From: Cymbomonas tetramitiformis
Lineage: Eukaryota; Chlorophyta; Pyramimonadophyceae; Pyramimonadales; Pyramimonadaceae
NCBI GenBank assembly: GCA_001247695.2
Contig: LGRX02028682.1
Span: 1 to 58,438 of the forward strand
DNA length: 58,438 bases
Direction: 5' to 3'
The notes beneath the pieces were generated by a model. It was not told the DNA's origin and made no database searches. It saw only the letters and a program-made list of their open reading frames with translations. The position numbers were made by a program, and so were the translations under genes. Positions 38,951-50,390 of this stretch are shown here, piece by piece. Each line of letters begins with the position of its first letter. Within the stretch, counting starts at the first letter, position 1.

Positions 38951-40419
38951 ATCGCCTGAATATGTAAAAACATCCAATCATCATCATGATATTTGATTCG
39001 TCAATCGAATGGTTTGTTCGACCATGGCAGTTCCGCAGTCGAACCTTGCCAAGAGTGTGACAAGAGCAAAATCATCTTCAACGAGAAAAGTTGAATCCAA
39101 CGCAAGTCACCGAGTCGCAGCGTTCGTGTAGATATTTCCTTCTGTTGATTGCCGACAGGGAATATTGTACCAACAACTTGGCACTTCAAATAAACGCATT
39201 CTTCTTGCATTAGCTTTGACCTACGCAGTCCTCGAATCATCTTTCAATTACCGTTTGTGATACCTACCGGTCCGTGCCACACGCCCTCAAATCGACTCGT
39301 GCCTTCCCTGGCTCCGTCAGGTCGCTTGCTCTGCGTCCTTCGTGCGCAGCGGTTATTTTTTATGACGTTACGCTGGAATTGAATCACTTCCGTAACCGAT
39401 CACTGCTCGAAAGACGGAAGTCTGTTTGTACAAGCAGCAGCATGAACTGGTTTTGCACACAAAGCTTACTTCTGAAGTGAATAAAAAACTATGCGTGTCA
39501 GTATCCCTAGAAGTATGGAGTGTTATATGGCCAGGCATAAATTCGGATTGCCACTTTATCAGCAGGCCTTTTCAGCGGGAGTGAGAGCAAGAGAAAGGAT
39601 CTCCGTATTAGCGAGATAACGGATAGTGATAACGGTTTCAGGGCAAAACCGAAGCCTTGAAATTGGCGCTTACTTCTGCACGTGTAGGCCTGCGTATTTG
39701 CTTTCTCCTTTGCCTCCGTCAGTCGCGTCATAGCTACGTTGGTGTTATTCGTGTCTAAGGTTGCTGAATTAATAAATGTCTTCCGGCAAAGCGGCCACTC
39801 ACTCTGTATATGAGTGGTGCCGTGTGGTGGCCCAAAACCCACCATGTTTATCGTATGCATTTCTCGTTGGGTTGGTGAATTACCCTCACTCAACACTCCT
39901 TGCGAACGCACACGCGTATCCATAAGCCTGCACGCTTTGGTCACGATTAGTTTTTCGGTTACAACGGTGACATACGGAGTTCCTCGCGTTACACACACAC
40001 GCACGCACGCATGTGTGTGTGTGTGCGCGCGTGCGCGCGTATAGGTTGGGTGTATTTTCACTTTGCTTGTTCTAGAGCATGTCTTGTCCGAGGAAAATTC
40101 GGTTGCGCTCTCTGAAAGTTTCCTCTTCTGCGGAGCTTCAGAATATTCTCTTTTCAGCCTTCTATCCTATTCTGTGGAGCGTCCAGTTGTTTAAGGAGTT
40201 GTCGGCTCTGATTACCTGGCTGTTGTAGAAGTTGCCTTCGCTGAGAAGCTTCCGGTTGGGACTTTAACAGATACTGATGGCTGTTGCTGATCGAAATGCT
40301 CGCGTTTGCGTGGATATGGCTAAAAGCAGACTGTGCGGTCGACTCTGATATCCACAGCTACACTTGCAGCTGCACCGGCCATATTTAAGTTCTGTTGCCG
40401 AATAATTTCGATCTTGCAG
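38951..40419. other. Region upstream of the candidate gene at 40.4 kb
   Basis: Apart from the long alternating purine-pyrimidine tract at 39990-40043, no feature is supported. Short open frames occur on both strands (about 80-180 codons) with no recognisable domain. Earlier exons of the gene starting at 40420 may lie here; TCTTGCAG at 40412-40419 looks like an acceptor. Confidence 0.4.
39990..40043. repeat. Z-DNA-prone alternating tract
   Basis: 54 consecutive bases alternate pyrimidine and purine without a break: CA repeats, CGCA repeats, GT repeats, then CGCGCG. The GC-rich right half is the strongest Z-forming type. Confidence 0.9.
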
Positions 40420-42228
40420 TCATGCATCCTGCTAATCTGAATGTCGGTGGAACCAGTAGCGTGCGCGCGCCACCACGCAACAAGATGGGTTCGTACGACA
40501 ATATGTACACGCCTTACAGTGCTGGCATTCGTGCTTCACTTGTTGACGAATATTGGAATAATTGGCACGAAGTCCCCAGCAAGAAGAACTTTCGTCCTCA
40601 AGATGTGTATAACAATTTCCAACTCAAGGTTTCTCCTCACCAGGTTTGCCACCATGCCAAGTTTAACTACAGTTGTCGGAAGGGTCCTGTAAAACTTCTG
40701 CGCCTCACATAGCACCTATAAGGCAGAACGCTTACACTCGCCTCTGCGCAGGGTTTTCACCGGTCAACGCCAGAGAGCAGTACCCAAACGCCCTCTTCTG
40801 TAGGGGGCAGCTGTGTGAATAGCAACGGCTCGACATCTTCAGCAAAATCCAAGAAGACCTGCAGAAATGGGCTTCCTACGAGCGCTTCTTCAAGTCAACT
40901 TTCCAACCAGGACACTAACAAGTCCTCCAAACCACCTAAGAAACGTAAATCTCGCGAGGAGTGGGCTACCTCCCAGGTGAGGCAGCACAACTGTTTGCTT
41001 GGCTTGGCAAGTGTTTCTCTCGTAGGAAAAAAACGTGGGGGAAATTCCTCCCTGAAAATTTCGTGCGTTGCTAGGTTTTTTTTCTTTCGTTTTTATTTAG
41101 TTCGTACCGGAGACTGTTTTTTCTTCATCACGAATTCCTTTGCTTGAGCTCACGGTTGAAGCTGAACGTGCTTTTATGTGTGTTTGTCCTGGTCCTTCAG
41201 ACCACTGGAACAAGCCACGACTCTGACAGCGATTCCGACCTTGCCGACGGTACTTCCTCGAACATGTTCCTCTCCTGCTTTCTCTCAAACTTTGTTTGGG
41301 CGAGGGCACAGCTCGAGTGCCTTGGACACCTTTTTTCTCTTGGTTTGATCGGACGGTGCACGCAGTGCATACAAAAGTCCTAGTTGAGAGTTTCGGTAGG
41401 AGATTGGGCTCACAAACAAGGATTACTGCACAGGAGAGGCGCGGGGAGGCGATCCTGCTGACGCGGGAAAAGACGGCGAGCACTCCAGCTACCGTGAAAA
41501 AGTGAAACACATCATCCTTGCGCCGAAGGACATTCGCCATCGCCGTATGAAAGAAAAACGTAGCAGAGCCGCCGCGGCAGCGGCGGACCGGCTCCAAGCA
41601 GCAGCAGTCAACACACCCCGAGCTGGGTCGTTCAACTCTTTTATGTGGCCTGGTCAGCCTGGCGCGATCTCTTCACAGGACCCCCGCGCTAATGCGGGAG
41701 CTTCTTCTGGAGGCCACTCCTCAAGAATAAGTCAGCACGAGCCTGACGAGAACAATGACCATGGTGTCGAGACTGCCCCACTTCCGACTTCATCTCTCCT
41801 GCAGGTCACAGCGCAGCAGCTTCTTGGCCTTGAGGCCTGGGGCCAGATACGCGAGCAGCTCATTCGGCAGGAGAGGACCTTCAAGCGCCAGTGTATGGAT
41901 CTGCATAGCGTTGTGAAGTGCCAGAAAGAGTCTACATGTGATCCGGCACTCTTGCAGTACGGTGTGCATGGGGCTTCCGGCTCCGCTGCAAGCGACCACA
42001 TCGGGAACTATGCTGGTGTGAGCACACCCACCGCAAGTGAGCATACAGCCGGAGGAAGCGACAGCGCCTCCATAGACTGGTATGCGAACTTCTTCAACGC
42101 TCCGATGCACGCCAACAGCGGGATGAGCACCAAAGTGCCCCACGCCCACGGTGCAGCAAGCGACTCCTCGTGGCAACACTATCCCAGGGGCGAGCGCAGT
42201 AGTTGGTCTGGCGGCGGCGATCCGCAGG
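40420..42228 (+). CDS. Intron-containing host gene, probable nuclear protein
   Basis: Four exons can be defined: A about 40420-40645 (ATG at 40422), B 40752-40976, C 41201-41249, D 41434 to at least 42228 (CCGCAG before GTTCGT), with the frame open to 42671. Junctions keep phase: A-B phase 0, B-C phase 0, C-D phase 1, all with GT and AG. Exon A encodes MYTPYSAGIRASLVDEYW; B is Ser/Thr-rich with a lysine-rich nuclear-localisation-like PKKRKSREEW; C is an acidic DSDSDSD stretch; D starts charged (HRRMKEKRSR), has an Ala7 run, and a helical segment (AWGQIREQLIRQERTFKRQ). I do not recognise the family; a DNA-binding or chromatin-associated role is a guess from composition. Upstream exons may exist, since the first AG looks like an acceptor. 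Confidence 0.65.
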
Positions 42229-42671
42229 TTCGTCTTCTCCCATCACAAGGGAACGCTTTTCGTATCTTGGCGGTGTCCCGTATTGGAGCAGAGCTCTTCG
42301 CGGGTGGCCTATTGCTTGAGGGTGAACTGATATTTCTGGTTTTGGAAACTTGTTGGAATGAGCAGAATCCAATTCAGCCGGCGAGGGGGAAGGGTGGAGC
42401 GGTGGCACTTGAAGAGGAGCCCTCGAGACCGTGCAGCACTTCGCGTGCGACTGTTCTGCCGTCTTCCACTACAATTGATCAAGACGGTCCTGAGGAAGTC
42501 CACCGGGGTGAGAGGTGGAGTCTGCTGCGGCTTCTTCAGGGTGGCAACTTGATGTCTGCCCAATCTGCAGAAGAGCCTCCCAGGCAACAAGGAGACGGTT
42601 TCCGAGCAGCAACCGTCGTGGTGCCCAGGTGTGCTCTGCTTGGACACCGATCGTATTTAGGGATGTGTTGA

Positions 42672-43390
42672 TGTGCCTTTTCTTTCTTTCTACAATACAT
42701 TTACTCACTATACAACTGTGGACAGGCCTGTGGGAGCAACTGAACACACTGGTGCAGGAATTCTACGTTCTTTAATGGGTAAGAGTCAGTAGACAAATTA
42801 TGCGAGACAGCTGTTCTGAACTGCCTATGCATGATGTTCAGGGCCACCCACAGGTATGTCGGGATATTCAGTTTTGGGCGTAGGTAGCCCTCAGTTTTGG
42901 AAAATGGCTACCGGTACAGGGTATCCGGTGAGGGTACAACATGTAAATGTACCATCTAACTTTTTGGAGATATTAATTATAATACACGAGTCGGGATTGT
43001 TATTTGGTGCTGCAATATTATTTGGTGTTGGAATTGAAACGCGGGTTTGCTAGGAGATAACCAGGCTGGTATTCAATGAATCATTAAATGTGTGGGGTTA
43101 TCCATCAATACAAACCAGATGATTTTTTTCCTCGATTAGGATTCCCTCGATGGGGCAATACTTTTGCCTGCTTTTGCTATTGCTTAATAATATGCAGGAG
43201 TCCTATAACTCTGATATGTTGATGAATTGACAAGTATTTCAAAAGTCGATGTACGTAGCGTCTACAACGCTGCTAATATTTTGTATTTTCGCAGTGGATC
43301 ATCCTACGCTACCGGAAACCCACAACAGCCACGGCTTCGTAGAGGCAACGACACCACTTTCAAGCAACACAGGCATGCTATCATCGCTAT
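42672..43390. other. Gene-free interval
   Basis: I see no coding, RNA or repeat feature here. It may contain 3' parts of the gene ending near 42.2-42.7 kb. Confidence 0.4.
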
Positions 43391-43630
43391 TATCTCTATG
43401 ACGGTTTGCCCTCCAATTCTGGAGGGAACCCCAGGGCAGTGATTCAGCTGCATTGTGCGAGTTGTAGCGTAGGGCCCATAGCCATATTTCCGTGCACCGG
43501 GGTCGAGTAGGTCCCTTGGGATAATTTGTACGCCGTGGGGCTAAGGGCGGGGAGAAAAACCTGCAAAACCTTTGCAGAATTTCTGGGGGTTAGTCATAGA
43601 AGTCCGGAGGGGGTAATCAGTGTGGTGGGT
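43391..43630 (+). repeat. 250-bp direct repeat, copy 1
   Basis: It begins TATCTCTATGACGGTTTGCC, contains an inverted repeat CCTCCAATTCTGGAGG, GGTCGAGTAGGTCCCTTGGG and GGGGCTAAGGGCGGGGAG, and ends GTGTGGTGGGT. It is about 95% identical to 43995-44243. Confidence 0.9.
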
Positions 43631-43994
43631 GGGTGACCTGAAGGTGGGCTGTCGAGTGATTCCCTTGATGTGGCTAAGGGCGTGCGAGCTACTCGGATAC
43701 TCCACAAGACATGCCTATAAGTCCCTGAGGGGTGGGGGTGGAGGGGTGGGAGAATAGCGGGATGGCAGCCCGTGGCTGGCACTCGCGAGAGGTCTATGCG
43801 ACTGAGTAAAAAATGGGATCGAATTTCTGAAAAAACTTGACCGTCATAGAGATATCGACCCAACTTCAAAATCGGCATCCCCGCGGGGAAATCGTCATAA
43901 GTTATCGACTTGACCCTAGGGAAGTCCAATCGACCCCCCTTGGGTCTTGGATTGGCCGTGAACCCCCTGAAATCGAAGGTGGCTGGCCCCATGA

Positions 43995-44243
43995 TATCTC
44001 TATGACGGTTTGCCCTCCAATTCTGGAGGGAACCCCAGGGGCAGTGATTCAGATGCATTGTGCGAGCTGTAGCGTAGGGCTCATAGCCATATTTCGGTGC
44101 ACAGGGGTCGAGTAGGTCCCTTGGGACAATTTGTACGCCGTGGGGCTAAGGGCGGGGAGAAAAACCTGCAAAACCTTTGCAGAATTTCTGGGGGTTAGTC
44201 ATAGAAGATTAGAAGTCCGGAGGGGGTAATCAGTGTGGTGGGT
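43995..44243 (+). repeat. 250-bp direct repeat, copy 2
   Basis: Same orientation as copy 1, start to start 604 bases, with a 9-base insert (AGATTAGAA) near the end. The 364-base spacer has no long frame. The pair may be LTRs of a tiny element or a local tandem duplication. Confidence 0.9.
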
Positions 44244-44577
44244 ACCGGCATCCGGCCTAGCTCCGGCACCGGCTCAGCCGGATCCAGCACTAGTTCAACC
44301 AGCGCCGGCACCAGCGCAGCCGGATGCACCGGCGCCGGCTGATCCACCGGCTACCGATTCATCGCCTTATGACTCAGCCGATCCTGATCATCCGTCACCA
44401 GCGGACTCTCCACCGCCCTCCGACAATGGCGACTCGCGACACCGGCGTCTAGATGTGCTACTCTGGACCTTGGAAGGAGCCTCCTTCTGGTTGAGAAATC
44501 ACCTGTCTTCTTCTCCCTCAGTGACCTTCAGCCATGGAGCGGAGGCGCACTACAGTATTCTTACCGACTGCCCACCA
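44233..44577 (+). pseudogene. Ala-Pro-rich frame fragment cut by LTR copy B
   Basis: An open frame with APAQPD-type repeats, then SPPPSDNGDSRHRR and an ordered tail (LDVLLWTLEGASFW), running straight into the LTR at 44578, where it ends. It resembles a linker and is probably part of an older element. No function is assigned. Confidence 0.35.
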
Positions 44578-44910
44578 TGTCAGGGATATGACCGATGACA
44601 TATGTGTCATACATGTCATACGTGTCATACGTGTCATACATGTCATTCCATGTCATGTCATGTCGTGGCATGTCATATGTTATAATGACATACAGTCGTC
44701 AGTACGGTCGACTGTGACATGTACAGTCATAATGTCTGTCATCCACTTAAGGTGAGTGACACCTGTCATCGAGAGGCCAGGTATTGGCATCGAGATGGCG
44801 AAGCAAGACAAGTCTTGAAGAACCGAAGTGTTCTGAGAAGACTCGTCTTCGCTTCAAGCATGAATTGAACACCATGCGGGTATCATATGGCTTATTCGAT
44901 CAGCCGATAC

Positions 44911-45123
44911 TGGCAGATATATTGTTCGGCGGTAATATATATCTAACTGGTGAGATAAACCCTGAGTTAAGGGTTACGGAATCAGAACGGTAAAGTGTGT
45001 TAGATAAAAGAGAGGCATACATAAATACCTAACGGGTGTTTCCCGTCTACTGGTGACGGTCACCCAGCCTACCATAGGAAGTGACATGTGACAGTTTTGA
45101 GTGTCACAGTGTCAAATCCAGCA
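44911..45123 (-). repeat. LTR (3' LTR of the gag-only element)
   Basis: 213 bp. On the minus strand it reads TGCTGGATTTGACAC to ATATCTGCCA, so TG...CA. It differs from 48063-48275 at one base (AACCCTGAG against AACCCCGAG). GATAC at 44906-44910 is the target duplication. Confidence 0.95.
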
Positions 45124-45375
45124 CACCACCTAGGGTGGTGCCCGGAGCTAGTAGTGAAACGAAGCAACAAACTCCCTACTCAACTTCAGGAGGAAACCGT
45201 AGCACAACTGGGGGCCTGTACTCTTGGTCAGGGCGGTCCCAGCTCACAGCAAAGATTGTCAGATATTGCTGTTAGGTGCCAAAACCCTAAACACAGCTCA
45301 AATTCAGAGAGCTCTTCTGCACATCTAGGAAGCTACACTATAGCTAATCTCTAGGCAGGCACGGTGTGATTAATC

Positions 45376-47679
45376 TCAGCCACTAGAGGCCTTCGGAGCT
45401 GGCGGTCCGGCTCGGAGCAGCGTGAGGGTGAAGTAGTTGCCGGCCTCCGGGGCCGGTGGTGAATCATTCGTAGAAGAAATTGTGGAATCCTCGATCACAG
45501 GAGGCTGCACCGCACCGGGGTGCTGCCAAGTGCTGCCCGACGGTGGGGCCTCGTCATCTGAAGACGATGCCGGCGACAGCGGAGGACCGTCCTCAAATAA
45601 CACGGCAGGCGGCGGCGGCCCGGGATGCCACGGCACCGGAGCCATATAGAGGCCCTGCCGCCTCTGCTCCCGCCGGTGGAGACGAGGCGGAATAGCACAC
45701 GGCACGTCATGAACCACTTCAGTCGGCGAAGCCTCCGTAGCCGGGACTGCTGAGGCAGTCCACGTAGCACCACCGACCGGTGGAGCCATGCATGTGCGCG
45801 CACCGGCACCACCGACATCGGCAACGGTGTGCGGCGCGGCGGTGGCACAAATTACAAATAGCGCACACACCAAGGATGAAGTGAGAAGAGATCTCCCGAA
45901 GCCCGGAATGGCGTTCCCACAACCGTACCGCGACCGCGGCGGTGCCACCGAGGCATCCTCGTCGTCATCGTTGCTCGCGGCGTAGGTCGCGGGCTTGTAG
46001 TCCCTCACGCGCTCCGGTGTCTCAACCGCGGAGAGCAAGTTCATGCTCGCGGCCGGCTCGTCGGGCGCCTCCAATGCAACCCCCGTGCTCTGAATGAAAT
46101 CGGCAAACGTGCGGGTGACGGGAGGGCAGAAGGGGTTCGGCGGACCGGTCCATTCCTCCTCGGACTCAACCGACGCGGGCGGGGAGTGCGCGGTCGGCTC
46201 CGACACCACCGGCAAGTCGGCAGTGAAGGTGTTGATGTTGAATGTGGAAGCCCCAGCCGCGTGCGCCATCTCAGAGAACTCGGCGACGGCGGACACGAGG
46301 ACCTCACCGTCCTCCTCGCAGAACGAGCACGCGGAGAGATCGGTGAAGACCTCCGGCTTCCCGCCCGCAAGCATGCAGAGGGCGTCGAATTCCACGGGGT
46401 CGCCGTTGTCGATGGCGTGTTGGAACTTCGCGGCCAACACGGAGTTCTCGGCCTCCTCGGCGAAGGCGAAGGCCGAGAGTCCGGTCCTGCCCCCGTTCGG
46501 GCAGTCCCGGTGCCAATGCCTCGCCTTCCCCTTAGCACACACCTGATTTTGGCAGTACGGGATGGTCGCACCACTGTCGCGGTGGAAGGCCACCTTCCTC
46601 GAGACGGATTGAGACCAATTCCCCCCTTTGGGGAGGGGTGAGGCCGCGAAGCGGGTTTTCACGCGGCGGTCCGGCTTGTCCGCGCGAGGGGTAAATCCCC
46701 GTGGTGACGGCTCGGACTCGGCGGTGCCGAGGAATGCGGCCAATTGACGCTTCAAGTCGAGGACCATCGTCCTCAAGTCCGCGAGCTCTCCGGGTCCACC
46801 GGAGTCATCGGCGGCCCCCTCCATGAAATGCGTGCCGTGAGAGTAGCGGTGTGCGGACGCCGTGGCGGTGCCCGCCCGCACGTGCTCGGAGTAGCATTCA
46901 CGCACCCATTGATGAATCGTGAGGAGGTCGTGAGCGGCTCGTTGATCGTGGAGAAGCAACCGTGACACCACCGGCTGGTTGAAGACGGTGTCGAGGGACT
47001 TGATGAACAGCGCCTTCACGTCCTCATCGTGGAGTGTCGCCCGCGTCCTCGCAGCCTTCAGAGCGGCGTTGAAGTCGCTGATCTTGTCATGCGGGTCCAC
47101 GCCCGCAGAGATGCGGATGCTCAACATGTCCGCTTGACCCTGAAAGGGGTCACCCGCCGGGATCATGCGGCGGGCAAACTCAAGCAGTACCCGCTTACCG
47201 TCGCTCGGGAATGTGGAGTGCGAGGAGTCCATCCAGTCCGCCGCTGGCGACGCGGGGTCAACCATGAGCTCGAGCGTGGAGAACAATAAGGCGTTGGCCT
47301 CCACGCGGATGGGAAGGGTAGCATCGTCCAGTAGGAAAAGGGGTGCAAAACCAATGTCCTCCGTGACAAATGCCGTCTGTAGTGCAGAGACCATCCTGGC
47401 GAAGAGTGCGGACGCGTGGCACTCAGTCCCTGAAAACCGTCCGTTCTTGTCCTCGAACAACTTTTGACGAACGGACTTGGAGACCTTGATGTCGAAGTGT
47501 TCCCGTTGAAGTGTACGCACCGAGGCTAGGAACGCAACACCTGCTGAATTGGCAACCGGCTGAGCTGCCGGCGGTGTGGCTGGAGTGTTGGCGTGTCTCG
47601 CAGCTGCTGAATCAAAAATCGTGGCTAGTGCGCGTCGGCGATTCGCCATGCTAGCGGTGGCTCGAGTAGAAGCAACCAT
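45376..47679 (-). CDS. Copia-family gag of the gag-only element
   Basis: 767 residues from the first ATG (47679; a second ATG at 47649 is also possible; the frame is open to 47748). An N-terminal capsid-like region (FDIKVSKSVRQKLFED, HSTFPSDGKRVLLEFARRM) matches the style of the gag at 25019-26503, and the FAASPLPKGGNW block is identical. A zinc knuckle follows (CQNQVCAKGKARHWHRDC, with unusual CX4CX7HX3C-type spacing). The C-terminal half is Pro/Ser-rich with one strongly hydrophobic stretch (SLLTSSLVCALFVICATAA), a probable membrane segment at roughly two thirds of the length. It ends with no frame overlap into pol, because pol is absent. Confidence 0.85.
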   Translation of the reverse strand: MVASTRATASMANRRRALATIFDSAAARHANTPATPPAAQPVANSAGVAFLASVRTLQREHFDIKVSKSVRQKLFEDKNGRFSGTECHASALFARMVSALQTAFVTEDIGFAPLFLLDDATLPIRVEANALLFSTLELMVDPASPAADWMDSSHSTFPSDGKRVLLEFARRMIPAGDPFQGQADMLSIRISAGVDPHDKISDFNAALKAARTRATLHDEDVKALFIKSLDTVFNQPVVSRLLLHDQRAAHDLLTIHQWVRECYSEHVRAGTATASAHRYSHGTHFMEGAADDSGGPGELADLRTMVLDLKRQLAAFLGTAESEPSPRGFTPRADKPDRRVKTRFAASPLPKGGNWSQSVSRKVAFHRDSGATIPYCQNQVCAKGKARHWHRDCPNGGRTGLSAFAFAEEAENSVLAAKFQHAIDNGDPVEFDALCMLAGGKPEVFTDLSACSFCEEDGEVLVSAVAEFSEMAHAAGASTFNINTFTADLPVVSEPTAHSPPASVESEEEWTGPPNPFCPPVTRTFADFIQSTGVALEAPDEPAASMNLLSAVETPERVRDYKPATYAASNDDDEDASVAPPRSRYGCGNAIPGFGRSLLTSSLVCALFVICATAAPHTVADVGGAGARTCMAPPVGGATWTASAVPATEASPTEVVHDVPCAIPPRLHRREQRRQGLYMAPVPWHPGPPPPAVLFEDGPPLSPASSSDDEAPPSGSTWQHPGAVQPPVIEDSTISSTNDSPPAPEAGNYFTLTLLRAGPPAPKASSG

Positions 47680-48062
47680 AGTGAGAAGGACTGAAGGGGC
47701 GGAGTTAGGCAATGAAACGTGAGATGTGCGGCAGTTTCGGGCGGCCAAGAAACGCGTGGGTCGCCGATACGGCAGCCGTGAGAGATCAAATAATCCCGGG
47801 AAGTCGTGTGGTAGCGGCGGCCGATACGCAACGGTGTGGGATCCAACCAGAAAACGTAAACCAGTCCAACGTTAAGTCCCGTAAGAAAATCGTTCTCCAA
47901 CCGGTGCGGCGTGCCGTAAATCAACCCATAAAATTTAGGCCATACCCGTGACTGCCGGCACTCTCACGCGCGGAGCGCCTCACTCCATCCCAGGCGTCCG
48001 AGCTTAGCCACTCATGGTGGCAATCTCGCAGTGGCTAAATAAAGCGCAAGTGCGGCCAAACC

Positions 48063-48275
48063 TGGCAGATATATTGTTCGGCGGTAATATATATCTAACT
48101 GGTGAGATAAACCCCGAGTTAAGGGTTACGGAATCAGAACGGTAAAGTGTGTTAGATAAAAGAGAGGCATACATAAATACCTAACGGGTGTTTCCCGTCT
48201 ACTGGTGACGGTCACCCAGCCTACCATAGGAAGTGACATGTGACAGTTTTGAGTGTCACAGTGTCAAATCCAGCA
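48063..48275 (-). repeat. LTR (5' LTR of the gag-only element)
   Basis: 213 bp, the partner of 44911-45123. The base following its inner edge on the minus strand is GG then TTTGGCCGC; no standard initiator-tRNA primer site is seen. Confidence 0.95.
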
Positions 48276-48486
48276 GATACTGTTGTTCACCCAATGCCTT
48301 CGGGTTCACAACCCAATTGTGGTAACGCTTATGAAGTGTGGGGGCATTGGCATATATGAGAGAGCATTGAGCTCGAGCAGCACTTCTGGAGAAGAGACTG
48401 CACTCATACCCACAATACTCTGCGCGTGCTATTGTCGTTCAATAATAGCCGTGCCATACATATCGCTCGCATAGCGAGCCCTAACA

Positions 48487-50390
48487 GTGGTATTCTACTC
48501 GTCCACGCGACGAACGAGGACACATAAGTGTGCAGTGCAGCAATAGAGATATATTGTATATTGTGTATGTAACAGGTTCGCGGTGTTCGCGCATACATAC
48601 AGGCGACAGCGATCGCACATATACGACCATATATCGAATAACAACATCCGCTGCAGAATCAACAGCGAACGGAGTGCGCGAGGAATTGCCGTCGCGAACG
48701 TATTCGCTCGCATGAATACCGTCAGAGGATAACAACGACAAGGTGTGCTTACCGCATACAGATCGCACACATATGCTGTTATCATTCGCAGGGTTGCACG
48801 ATACAGTATGCGACAAACTGACGCGCGAATGATCAAAACGTCATCAGTTTGTATGATCCGTACGCGCGATGGCATCCGTACCATATGCCACACATACCGG
48901 CGACAGAGATGTTCACCATTCGCAGCGCATACATCAGCGACAATGATAATTCGCTATCTGTACTAATTGTTCAGTGCAGCGCACGCATCAAAATTTCGTT
49001 ATTGAAAATGGTTTGCAAAAAATCGCTCGTCTACGCGCATACGATGATTTAGCTTGTCAGGATATACGCACACCTGCTATGATTCATCATGCTCAGACGA
49101 CGCGCGATGAGGGTGCATAATTCATATATGCAGCACGTTATTCAATATCTGTGATGCTCGCACATAGCATACAGAGATGATGTTTATTCAGTTACTGGCA
49201 AATGTACATACAAAGTTTGCAGTCGGACACATAATATGACATCAGATGAATATGGATGCTGTGCAATCATATGTGTGTGTACCATATGCTGTGTGTGCAT
49301 CACATATCACACACACACACACACACACACATGCAGCATACACTATCCATTCAGTATATACCAAGTGTATGCAGCAATACCATGCATCACTACGTATCAT
49401 GCAACAATACCATGCATCACTATACCATGCAGTAATACCATGCAGCATGATTCCACCATGTAATACATTGACATATACACACATGTATACAACCAACTTG
49501 ATCACGATAACAGTTGGCATGCATAGTCATATATAACAGTGCATCAGATGTTGCATTAAATATCACATAGCATACCTCCTGTGCAAGTCTAAACTGCTGG
49601 ATGTGACACCACGTGTGTGTGTCACAGTCCTTTGTCTGTACTAGTACTCCGTACAGTACGGCTGTCACAGGTTTAGGGTTTCCGGCTTAAGCCGAGCGAC
49701 ACTCAATCTTGTGCATGAAATATCATGTCATAACTCACATAACTCTAAGTAACGAAGAGGTTATGACGTTTTGGGTTTCGACAAGGAAACCCTGATTTTG
49801 GGGGCTATTTCTTTGCTCCAGCCTGCGCATACCCACGAGAAGAAAACGGCACGGCGAGCTCGATGTGTGATGGAGGTAGCACTAGGGTGTGCAAAACATC
49901 AAAGTAGATATCAATATTGATTTTTTGAGACCTTAATGTGCTCGGACCTTCGCTCCATGGGATCACAATCAGGGATGCGGTACGATGGAACTCGAAATTT
50001 TATAAGTGAAAAACATCCAAAAAATCAGTTTTTCTCACATGCGGCGATAGTTGCCATGGTTATGGCAGGATACCGGCATTCTCATGGGGTAATGCATGTT
50101 GCACAGTTCGAGTACATCCCAATGAAGAGTCCTATCACCCTATACGAATATATATGGCCATCTACCGAGCGAAAACACCTTCGTAGTCAAAGTACTTGTG
50201 ATAGTACTTTCGAAATTAATTAATTTTCTGGTGTTTTATAGCATGAAAGCACACGCGATTTACTCACACCTAAAGTTGCTTGTATCATTATACCAAGTGG
50301 GTTCATTTATAGCCTACACTTGCACAACAGGTATGCTATGTGATATATTGATGCAACATCTGGTATGTATGTAAGATGTGCATTTCTACA
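48487..50390. other. Gene-free region with CA and CATGCA repeats
   Basis: No coding or RNA feature supported. It holds a (CA)n tract at 49308-49331, repeated ACCATGCATCACTA/ACCATGCAGTAA around 49380-49445, and AT-rich DNA. Earlier exons of the CACTA gene may lie at the right edge. Confidence 0.4.
49308..49331. repeat. (CA)n microsatellite
   Basis: An uninterrupted run of CA dinucleotides of about 24 bases. Confidence 0.9.

Larger units (their letters stand above)
44911..48275 (-). mobile_element. 3.37-kb gag-only LTR retrotransposon with perfect 5-bp target duplication
   Basis: Two 213-bp LTRs with a single difference bracket one long gag ORF on the minus strand and nothing else: no protease, integrase, RT or RNase H. 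GATAC flanks both ends (44906-44910, 48276-48280). Low LTR divergence means insertion was recent on any calibration. Such elements depend on an autonomous partner for pol, and the related gag of the Copia element at 25.0 kb points to that family as the likely helper. It inserted inside LTR copy B. The best PPT position before the 3' LTR is not purine-rich; instead a CACCACCTAGGGTGGTG palindrome sits there. Confidence 0.95.
44578..48486 (+). mobile_element. LTR copy B (TGTCAGGG family), split by a nested insertion
   Basis: The LTR is 44578-44910 plus 48281-48486 (about 539 bp when the insert and one copy of its target duplication are left out); it starts TGTCAGGG and ends CCTAACA. Its blocks match copy A at 8539-9180 in order: CATGTCATAC repeats, GTCAGTACGGTCGACT, CCTGTCATCGAGAG, then after the insert GGGTTCACAACCCAAT and AGACTGCACTCAT. 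The 3' end is followed by GTGGTATTC, which might be a primer-binding site, but no coding sequence of the parent follows. Confidence 0.65.

Noticed and set aside
39507..40061. 184-codon minus-strand frame upstream of the candidate gene
   Set aside because: It runs through the alternating purine-pyrimidine tract (His-Thr repeats) and has no recognisable domain.
44578..48486. Target duplication of LTR copy B
   Set aside because: Flanks CCACCA and GTGGTA are not direct repeats; it may be one LTR of a larger element rather than a solo LTR.
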